A DNA stretch of 64,000 bases from Symsagittifera roscoffensis (lineage: Eukaryota; Xenacoelomorpha; Acoela; Convolutidae): positions 35,163,716 through 35,227,715 of the forward strand of contig NC_087064.1 in the NCBI RefSeq assembly GCF_963678635.1, written 5' to 3'. The notes beneath the pieces are model-generated. The model was not told the DNA's origin. It saw only the letters and a program-made list of their open reading frames with translations, and made no database searches. Within the stretch, counting starts at the first letter, position 1; each line of letters opens with the position of its first letter. Shown here piece after piece: positions 22,801-32,700 of the stretch. The translations under genes were made by a program, and so were the position numbers.

Positions 22801-25800
22801 GTGATTTCAGCTCATAATTTATCGGCTTGTCAACCTAATTTTGGGTCGTTTGAGGGAACCATTTCTTAAATGCTTTCCTCCAGATCGCACAAATTGTTAA
22901 AATTCTCAAAATTTATTGTTCAAATGTTTCTTGACAATTTTTTAGCTCGAAAATTGTTTTTGAATTTTCATAAAACGCCGTCAAATGTGTTTCTGGAATG
23001 TCTTGAATGTGCTAAACGACGTCGATTGTGTTTTCCGCAAATAGAAAGTAATTAATGCCCGGCAACATTTGAAGTTTTTTAGTTGTGTTTCTTCGAAAAT
23101 TTTTCCGTTCTCTTTGGACTTAGTAGCTCCATTTTCTTTCCTGTTGCTAGCTTGCAATGATATTTCCGTGGTATCGTAATTGATGCGATGCTTCGCTTCA
23201 GCTCTGTGTTTATCAAAATTGACTGTTTAGGCGTTAAAAAAGTTGGTTTTGCTAAAAAGAAAACCAGTTCGGAAGCTTCATTAAGCGCTCTCTTGGCTAA
23301 AAAGTTTTATACAAAGTAAAACTTTTAGTGAAGAAGATCAGGAAACATTTGAGAAACATTTTTTTTTTGGTTTTTTTTTTCGTTTATTTGATTTTTGGCG
23401 ACAGTTGTAGAATGTTATGCCTAAATCACTAACTTTTTAGGCATTTGTATAGTTCTATAATCACCAGGCAAAAGACACGACGCTAATTTGAAGATTAAAA
23501 AAAGTTTTTTTTTGTAGTTTAACGAATAAAGTCGGAACATTTTGTGCTTCTTGCACAGCAACTGGCTATCCTTGTTTCAATTTGCTTAAAGGAGATTAAA
23601 TCATGCCCTCTAAATATGAATATGGAAGTGACGCGACAAAACTTGAATGAGTTTACGTTAGCAATTGATTTTTAAATTCACGATTGCCAGCGGAATAAAA
23701 TACATTGTTTTGTCCCAGTTTCTTCTAGTTGGGAAAAGATTTTTAAAAATCAAAGTGCTGAAGCGTGATAATTTTTTCCTCGAAATTTGAGAGAAGTAAC
23801 CAGTCTATGTTGGGCTGCATGTTGACAAAATGAAGCATGGTACATAATGCATCATTCTATTTAACAATCGATACGCGTATAGTCCACAATTGAAGCTGTT
23901 AAGAATGAGACAAAGTTAAAAGCAAAACAGAGTTCAGTTCAAATGTAAAGTTTTTAGAAGCCTAAACCATAGTAATGAACTAGTGTATGCAAACGTTCCA
24001 CCTCTGTATATAAGTTAAACAGCAAACCTTGCTGTGGTGTGTCGAAATGTTTTTTTTTTACATTAAATGGAAAATTTTATTTGTTTTATTCCAAAGGTGT
24101 ATCGAAAGAGGAAGCAGTTCATTTCAAATGAAAGTTAAGTAAATAATTTGAGAGAAAAACAGTTTTTCCTGGAAGACAAATATTGCAATTGAATAGCAAA
24201 CTTGATGAAATTGTAGCTATCAAAAACTATTGCATGTGCAAACTGCATTTGTCGGACAAGCATTCTGCTCATAATCAGCTGCATGCGTAATTTCTAATTC
24301 ATTTTTGTGGCCAACATATTTCTGAGTATATTGAGCTAAAATTTTTACTGATAACAATTTAGAATTTTTTAAATTATTTTTATGTCAAACGAAGTTTGAA
24401 CTTTTGAAAAACTGTTTTCGAGCTGTATAGGGCAATTCTAGATGATCAGTTTCTGTCTTTTTAATTGCACTAAGTTTTGAGCCGTAACTTGGCAATTGTT
24501 TTATTTTTTTTTCGGCGCTATGTTGCCCTTATTCTTTTTCGAGGATGGCCTAAATTTAAGCTGCTGTGTTTGACTCGTTGGTACATTTTTTCACTTCTAA
24601 GTGTTTTGATATAAGTGTTTTGTTGCGTTTGTTAACTTCCACCACTGTTTGAGCTAAGTGTAAGCTGAAAGATTTGGAGCAAATATGTCAAATACCATAT
24701 CGCGAATTGAAAAGAAAAAGCGTTAAAAGCGAGATATAAATAAGATGTTTCAATTTATGTATCAATGGATCAAAGTTTTTTCTACATCCATGCGGCATTA
24801 CTTTCACCGAGAAAAATAACATCAGTTATAAAAGTAAATTTATCAATACTTACCAATTTAAGATTTCAATTAGACATGTTAATGGTCGGTAAACATACTG
24901 AAGTTGAATAATCCATTATACCCTCATAGTAACCTGGAAACCTTACCATAATTATAGTTCTAGGCGCTGATATGGATTATTTTGTTTGACCTTATCAATT
25001 TTTAGCGTAAGAGTGCCTTAACAATCAAAATTTGGAAATTAATTCGTTGAACTTTTTTCTGTGCCAAATGATAGTTTTGTGCTTATTTAACAAGAAATGA
25101 AACATTTATCGAAAATATCTCAGCGGGAAGTGATATGGACAGAGCATGTTATAGTTGGTCGAATTGTAATTAGAATCAATGAGCCAGCTGTTTGCCCTTT
25201 GCAACACGCTTTAGAATAATCAAACAAACTTGTTTGGAGTTGCTCATTTACCAAATTAGTCATTTAAAGTTATGACGCTCTGGCAATCGCAACTTCAGTC
25301 GATAGTCAAATAAGTGGGCAGTTCATAGAACTTGAAAAAAAGTAGATTTCTTCTGCTCAGAAGAAACGAACTTCACTTTTGGAAAAGAGGGATCATTGGT
25401 TGTCGAAATTAAGGAAAAAGGTTAGTGTTATATTTTCTAGCAGTTGTGAATTTTCTGAGGCTAGGATATCTCTCTTCAAAAATACAAGGATTCGGTTGGG
25501 TATTGTTACGGCAGCAGCGGAAAAAAACATCTGATCCAAACAGGTGTTTTCCTTTTGGTCGCAACAAATTTGTCTGAAATTCTTACCTGGATGAAGTTTA
25601 AATGAATGGATGTGTTTTTCGATGCCTGTGTGATCGCAGCATGAGTTATTGATTATTTTTTGGATTTAAAAATTGTTATGAGCAGAGAATTATTTCATTT
25701 CTTTAAAAAGGAGCGACGGAATGAGTTTTTCGGAATGAAAAACAGTAACGAGCGCAAGTATTTGATTTTGTTTTTTAATGAAAAAGGACGTTGAAGTGAC

Positions 25801-26571
25801 TAAGGTCTCCGATTCTCGGTCGAGGTCCACCATGATCTTTACTGCCATCTTTTTCTGAAATAGATTGGATAGTGAAATAATTATATTGTTTTGGTTTTAG
25901 CAGATTTTCAGGCTTCACCAGATATAAATGTAATTTTGCACTTCCTATGAGCATTGATTTTGCATCAGGATTCTAGATTTCTAACGCTGGCTGAAATCTC
26001 CACCGGTTGAGATATTTTTATGTAAAAGCTGCCCGAAAGCTTGTCCAGATGCGTTAACAGCAGGCAGATTTTAAGGATATTTGACAGGGTTTTTATATGG
26101 GTTATTTTTCCGATCACTAAAAGTGGTGAGAAATCTTGTCTTCGTATGTTTTAATTTTTTTCCACGAAATCAGTTACTACAAATAATCATCTGAATGGGT
26201 CAAGTGATAAATATAATTAAAACCCTTTCAATTGGTGATTTTAACGAAATCAAAAATTTCCCAAAAGTTAACCCAGCGAGGAGAAAAATCGGTTCGAAAT
26301 TTTTGCTTTTGAACTCACTCCAGCAAGTAACATTTGTTAGATAAAAAATGATTCTAACCCAAATTACGGCAAAAATTTCGGGGAAGTTAAATTTTAAGTT
26401 GCTTTAAGAACGTGGTCGGAACACAGGGATGCCAAAATAATTATTGCAATATAATTGCAGTTGAAAAATAAATAATTGTATTGTTTCAAATCTTCCAATA
26501 AATAATTTTTATTTTGCAAGGCAAAAAATAAATAATTGCAATTATTGCTAAAATGGAAAAAATGTATATAT
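18615..26571. repeat. Tandem duplication of a ~3.97-kb segment
   Basis: Copy 1 is 18615-22588 and copy 2 is 22589-26571, both starting TTTGAAAAATTCCGCTTCAA. Each holds the diverged 1.2-kb unit followed by about 2.75 kb of otherwise single-copy, ORF-poor DNA (19830-22588 in copy 1). Differences are scattered substitutions and small indels, including a 9-bp loss in copy 2 (TGTCTTGAA unit near 23000) and a short insertion near 25857. Both copies end in a CAGGGATGCC-bounded piece, at 22442 and 26424. The pattern fits unequal crossing over or replication slippage at repeats. I found no gene in it. Confidence 0.9.
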
Positions 26572-26995
26572 TATTTTTATGCAAAACTTCAATTGAGAGT
26601 TGAGTTTACAGTATCATGACCCCAGAATTTCTTGTTGAGATGATGGGCGTTGTTCTCTTTCTTGAGGCTCAACAAGAAGTTGGGCGGCTTGTTTCACGGC
26701 TAAATTGAGTCGGTGGCTAGCGCAACCAATAAAGGGGACTAGCCAAGAGGTAGCTAACTTACGATTCTGATTCTCGTTATCTCCTATCAAAAATGCCAAT
26801 GAATCGACATTTTTGCCGAATAAATGTAGTATAAACACGATAAACTCAAAATGATTTTTCGCGTTCGTGTGCTCTTTGACCAGAAGCGGGGATAGAGCTA
26901 GCAAAGGTGTTTTTTTTAACCCCGGATGCAGTAGGATCATCAGAAGCAGCAAAAATAGCAAAGTAATGCGATGGATTATACGACCAACCGTTAAG
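26424..26995 (-). mobile_element. hAT-like transposase remnant
   Basis: The minus-strand frame 26614-26961 contains FGKNVDSLAFLIGDNENQNR and PFIGCASHRLNLAV, the phrases that in hAT transposases surround the RNase-H-like core (the GDN Asp and the GCASHRLNLAV helix). Only about 80 residues are recognisable; the remainder is frameshifted or lost, and no dimerisation domain is seen. The sequence CAGGGATGCC at 26424 resembles a hAT terminal inverted repeat (CAGGG...) and could be one end. No matching right end with an 8-bp duplication was found near the fragment. Confidence 0.65.
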
Positions 26996-27356
26996 TTATT
27001 CCAAATTTACGGGGTAAATCAGCAGCTATAAATTGTTCAACTTTTTCAGTAAGTTTACTCATGTGTTTTTGCTGCGTTGGAACCAATATTGGGTCGAGTT
27101 TTGTGTTTTTCTGAGTAAATTCTTTGTCACAAAACTCTTACGGGTAATTTTCAATCACCTTCCATTCAATCCAAGCGTGCATATTTGCAACTTTTTACGA
27201 AATAACAGAAATTTCGCCAAGTAAACTGCAAGACAATTTTCTTTCTTCTTTCCAGTTGGCGTGTGCAGTAAAAGGTTTTGAAAAACCGCTCCTTTTCTTC
27301 AGTTCTCGTGCCGTACCGCAAATGCATTTCCATCTTGATGCAGAAATTTTCGTGAT

Positions 27357-28171
27357 TATTATAAAAGCAAACAAAAATAATCAGTTGCTGTTCCGACAGG
27401 GATGCCAAAAAAAATAAATTATATTGCAATAAATGCAACTAACTTATTTATTTTTTTGTTGTCCAAAAAGTCGGATTTTTTTTAAATTTTCCACCCTTGC
27501 AATAAAACTAAATTATTTTAAAGCCACAATTATTGCAACGCGGAATCCTTTCAAAGAGACGTAATCCAGTGCGGCCAGCCTCGCATCAGCCAGCTTGCTT
27601 TTCGTTCAAGCGAATGCGATTCTGGCTGCACTGTATTATGTCATCGACAGAATAACTTAATGATGCCGAGACAGAACAAATTAACTGTGTGTTAAGTTTC
27701 ATTTTATACACGTAATGGCTCCCAGAACTAACACTCCCATCTTGATGCAGAAATTTTTGTGAAATACTGAATAACAGCTTTCTAATGAGGAGTGTTAGTT
27801 CTGGGAGCCATTACGTGTATAAAATGAAACTTAACACACAGTTAATTTGTTCTGTCTCGGCATCATTAAGTTATTCTGTCGATGACATAATACAGTGCAG
27901 CCAGAACCACATTCGCTTGAACGAAAAGCAAGCTGGCTGATGCGAGGCTGGCCGCACTGGATTACGTCATTCCTTTGAAAGGATTCCGCGTTGCAATAAT
28001 TGTGGCTTTAAAATAATTTTGTTTTATTGCAAGGGTGGAAAATTTAAAAAAAATTCCGACTTTTTGGACAACAAAAAATAAATCAGTTTGTTGCATTTAT
28101 TGCAATATAATTTATTTTTTGGCATCCCTGTCGGAACAGCAACTGATTATTTTTGTTTGCTTTTATAATAA
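27357..28171. repeat. Large foldback (inverted repeat) element with hAT-like ends
   Basis: Arms 27357-27737 and 27788-28171 are reverse complements over about 380 bp with a 50-bp spacer; they differ at scattered sites and small indels, so the palindrome is not a simple assembly echo. Inside are outward ends CAGGGATGCC (27397-27406) and GGCATCCCTG (28121-28130). The inverted symmetry continues 40 bp beyond those ends on each side, so there is no direct target-site duplication. Each arm carries a second, smaller imperfect palindrome (GACGTAATCCAGTGCGGCC against GACATAATACAGTGCAGCC). The spacer repeats CATCTTGATGCAGAAATTTT, also found just left of the structure at 27331. Confidence 0.88.
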
Positions 28172-28890
28172 GTCTAGTTAGAGAATGTCGTTTGAGATGA
28201 ATATTGGGCGCCATTAACAACCCGTCTCCAATTAAATATTGTAAAAAAAAACTCAGAGCTATATAGTAATCTCACAGTTACTTTAAAATTTTCTTCTTGC
28301 CTTGTCTCAAATTGGCCCTTAGTAATTAATGGCAGAAAAATAACTCATTGCAGTTATTTTTTCCAATTGTATAATTTTCTATTCAAAATCAAATAAAGGA
28401 TGCCAAAAAATGTACAAATGATAATTGCACAAAACAGAAATTTTTTGAATGAAAGTATTGACAACCTTCTTAGCGTTTTTGTTCCGGCCGTTCCCGAAAT
28501 ATTGTGAAAGGTGGTTCTCAGAAACTTTTCATCAGTCAAGTTTAGTAGCATAATAAATCTTTATTAATTGTTATTTGGATTCCAAAAAAAATATCAACAA
28601 GTCTGAATTGAATGTTTTTCGAACTGAAGTAGACAGAAATTGATGAGAGAGAGGCTGAAATCTGCATTGAATGCATTTCGTTAAATGTCAGTTTAACAAG
28701 TATTACCTCTCAAGCTTGCAATTTGTACCTCTTTAGTTTGCTCTTCATTTAAAAATTAACAAGAAATTTAGAAAAATAAATTTCAAACTTTTTGAATTTT
28801 TTGAGGATTTAAAAAAAAATTTCTTCATTCTTGATCTTCACTTCTTAAATCAATGTGGTCAGATCATTCTTTCTGCTAATTTTCCTGCAG
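28172..28890. other. No gene seen
   Basis: AT-rich DNA between the foldback and the orphan exon candidate. It has no repeat block I could assign and no coding signal. A 65-codon minus frame at 28354-28551 matches nothing I know. Confidence 0.4.
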
Positions 28891-29069
28891 ATGGCTCCCC
28901 TTTTTATTGATATAAATTTAGCTGGTCTCAGAAGAATTGCTATGAACGATATAAAATCTATGGTCTCTGAGTCCAAAATTAAGACTATTACCGATGTATG
29001 GTTATTTAATAGAGAACTGCAGGGAATTGTGTATAATTCTTTTGGGAGAATTTCGAGCGAGTTAAGCAA
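28891..29069 (+). CDS. Orphan exon candidate of an unrecognised gene
   Basis: A 179-base open segment is bordered by a good acceptor (TTTTCCTGCAG, ending 28890) and a strong donor (AA|GTGAGT at 29070). Read from its first base it encodes MAPLFIDINLAGLRRI... and then SESKIKTITDVWLFNRELQG, ending SELS plus two bases. The composition is protein-like and codon use differs from the T-rich surroundings. I do not recognise the family. It sits on the same strand 0.6 kb before the gap that hides the ClC 5' end, but it does not look like a ClC N-terminus. It may belong to a gene whose other exons are outside view, or be a decayed exon. Confidence 0.4.
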
Positions 29070-29503
29070 GTGAGTAACGTTTGTTAGATGATAATCGGTT
29101 ACTCGAGACGTAAAAAAAATCAATTTTTTTTCCAGGAAAACATTTTTTAAGCTTGATTTGGCAATAAAAAGATTTCACATTTGCAAAAAAAATAGAAAAA
29201 TATATTTTTTTTAATTTAAAAAAATTATTTTTCAAGACAACTAGTCGATTATGATAAGTTTACTTCAGATCTATGCTTTTGTGTTTTTTTTTTCATCAGG
29301 CCACGTAAGGTACAAATTTGAAAATATATATATTGTTTTTAGTTAAGAATTTAGTCAGGACTTTCTGTGCTACTTGCGGAGTAACATGCTCCTATTTTTT
29401 CTTGACTAATTGATCGTTTTTTTATGCTTATTTCTCGAGGGAGGAATGATTCTCATTACAAATTTTGATTGGTCAAAATGATTTTCCGAGGTTTTCCTAT
29501 TTG
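29070..29503. other. Spacer before the gap, with a GTGCTACTTGC-family fragment
   Basis: AT-rich DNA. At about 29345-29400 it carries TTTCTGTGCTACTTGC and TGCTCCTATTTTTTCTTG, a diverged end of the ~500-bp dispersed family described at 36358. Confidence 0.5.
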
Positions 29504-29703
29504 NNNNNNNNNNNNNNNNNNNNNNNNNNNNNNNNNNNNNNNNNNNNNNNNNNNNNNNNNNNNNNNNNNNNNNNNNNNNNNNNNNNNNNNNNNNNNNNNN
29601 NNNNNNNNNNNNNNNNNNNNNNNNNNNNNNNNNNNNNNNNNNNNNNNNNNNNNNNNNNNNNNNNNNNNNNNNNNNNNNNNNNNNNNNNNNNNNNNNNNNN
29701 NNN
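29504..29703. other. Assembly gap (200 N)
   Basis: Exactly 200 N, a placeholder length. It removes the 5' end of the first visible ClC exon. Confidence 0.99.
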
Positions 29704-29704
29704 A

Positions 29705-32700
29705 GCAAGAGACGCCTCGGAGAGACGATCACGTCGCTTCCAGTCCATGCGGGAAGGAGATCACAGACTAAAGAGCATGGCAAACTCCAACGTACCCATT
29801 CAGATATCATCTGATAAAAACTACCTTTCAGAGGATACAGGAGTTAAACGAGGCAAACTGTGGAGTTGTATGCACTCGGAGAAGACCACGAATTGTCTGC
29901 GCTTGTGTGGATCCAAAATCGGAGAGGGGTTTGGCGAGGAGTGGATATTTCTTGTGTTATTGGGAGTCATCATGGCGTGTCTTTCTTTTGTAATGGATTA
30001 CGCAATTCTCAAGTTCCAGGAAGCACACATCATAGTGTACTATGAAGTGAAAGGTAAGTTTGAATCAATACCAAAGTAAACAAGGATAGCCGGCTGCTGA
30101 GTGAAGTAGCACAGAACGTTCTGACTACATTCGCACAAATGGTCGGAATAATAAACAAAAACTATTAGCCGTACTCATAAGTTAAAAGAAAATTTTGCTA
30201 TTCAATAGTTTGCAAATCTAAACGATCAAGAAGCAATTTCGAGCTCTTCGATTTTCAGGCAGTGTGGGTGGCCAGTATGCCGTGTGGGTGCTGTACCCGC
30301 TCATTTTCATCACATTTGCAACTGGATTTGTGCACTTGGTGGAGCCCAATGCAGTAGGCAGTGGTATTCCGGAGATGAAGACCATCATCAGGGGAGTCAC
30401 TCTCCACGAATACCTCAGCTTCAAAACCCTCATATCAAAGACAGTCAGTATAGTTCCCCTCACTCATATTATATGATAGCCAAAAATAGTCGATTCATTT
30501 GATTTTTTGTCATTGTTTTGATCGTCTTGAAAAAAAAGTTGGTTTTATTTGTTAATTGTCGACTCGGAAGACTCTCAGGCTTTTTAGATGCACCAAAAGA
30601 ATATGTATTTCTAAGTGATTAGACCGTATTTGACACAACACGAAGCGAGTTTTAAAATTATTCAATTTAGATTGGACTGACAATAGCTCTGGGCAGTGGC
30701 ATGCCCACCGGCAAGGAGGGTCCGTTTGTCCACGTGGCCAGCATGGTGGCAACCCAACTCAGCTCCATCGTCACTTCCTTCCAAGGCTTCTACCGCAACC
30801 CCACTCGCAACACAGAGATGCTGGCAGCCGCATGTGCAGTGGGAGTTGCCTGCAATTTTGCTGCTCCTATCGGTTAGTAACATCAATTGTGCTCAATCTC
30901 GTCAATTTTTATACAAATTACCACAAATTGGATAGATCCACCCTATTATCTCATCGATTAAAATTAAAATAAAAATCAAGCTGCACCGAGATAATAATGT
31001 GATATGAATTTTAGAAGGTTTCGAAGTAATGAGATCCTGTAAATATGTGTACGGAACCATCAAAAACTAGAAAACTGTTCTTATCAAAAATGTAAACAAA
31101 AAAGAGTTTCAGTTGTGGTTCTATAGTTATTCCTTTTTAGGTGGTGTGTTGTTCAGTATAGAAGTCACGGCCACATATTTTGCAGTGCGTAACTATTGGA
31201 GGGGTTTCTTTAGTGCAGTAATAGGGGCACTAGTGTTCCAGCTGATAGGCATGTTCGCCGACAACGAGCACACAATCACGGCTCTCTTTAGCACCAATTT
31301 CCCTGTTGAGATCCCATTTGACCCCCTGGAACTCTTCATTTTTGGCTTCATAGGAGTCATATGTGGATTCGGAGGCGCCTTCTACATCTTTTTCCATCGT
31401 AACATTGTGTTGTTCATCCGGAGACCCTTCATACATAAGCTGCTGGCCAAAAACAGATTCATCTATCCTACTATAGTGGTGTTAATCATAGCCTCTATTA
31501 CATTCCCGCCTGGACTGGGCCAGTACATGGCTGCTGACTTGACCTCGAAGGAGCAGATCAACAGTCTCTTCTCTAACTTCGCCTGGACTTCTCCGCCCGG
31601 GACCAATACTCTACTCACTCTTGAACAAGAAGAAGTAAGGAAAAGGGAAAGATATTCCTAAAGCAGGACTTTTTTAAGAATATTTAGAAGTTTTTCTTTT
31701 CAAATTAATGATTTTTTTGCATGTAATTTAGCGCGTTTTGATCGCATAATTTTACCCAAATTGGAGAAGTTTTCCTTGCGATCTGCGTTTTTTAAAACCT
31801 TTTAAAGGTGTGTATATCTCTTTGTATACTTCATCTGCAGGGTTTGGCTTTCGTATAATCTTCGAAGGTTAATTTTCATAAAGCAGACTTAGTGGTAGTT
31901 ATTACCCGAAGCAAGGGTATTGCAATCGGGTACTAGACTTTTTTCCCGTAAATAACTTTGTTCTCAGAATGGTCAAAATAAGAAATCTTAAATTTAGGTT
32001 CAGCTCATTAAAAAAAAAATTTGTGACTCCGGCACACTTGGTCTGGAGGCAATAAGAACGATTGGGACAGCAAAGGTCGCGGGTTTGAACTTGGCAGTGC
32101 CTCTTTTTTTAAACAGCAAATGTTCCCTTTCAAAAATCGGCTTATGATTTGTCTGCTTATGTTTTGTCGGCTTAGTTGCCACATGGTGGAAGTGTTTTTG
32201 TTGCTGTACGCAGGTTGCGTTGTAGTTGCTTTTAGTGTTTTGGTTTTTTATTGCTGTTTGTAACTTTACTAACCCTGTTTGACTTCGTATATTTTTTCTC
32301 TTAAAAGCTTAATTCTGCCCAAATGATTTTGGCTTATATTTTATCGGCTTAGTGACCTATTTTTGAGTAGTTTCAAGTTAAACATTATTTTTATGCTCCC
32401 CTCTTTGTAGCAAAAAATCCTAAAAATTTTAAAAGACACTTTAGTTTTTCATGGTCACAATTTTTTTCCGGCTTTTTTTATTCCTGTTTTCCCGCTTGAT
32501 AGGTTTCCGCCTATATTATATAGGCTTAGTGGCCTCATATTTTTTCATTTGACGAGCAAATAAATTTTGTGTTTGTGAAGGCTAGGGGGACATCAACTTT
32601 TTAAAAGTTTTGAGTTTTGTCGATTTTTTCGGCATAATCTGCTGAGGTATTTTCGGCTTTTTTACCGCTTGTTAAATTTCTTCCCGCCTATTTCACATTC

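Noticed and set aside
16277-23055. Repeated frames of 60-90 codons starting MICLLMLC or MLKFSKF
   Set aside because: They lie in the tandem units, shift frame between copies and follow T-rich repeat DNA; no coding signal.
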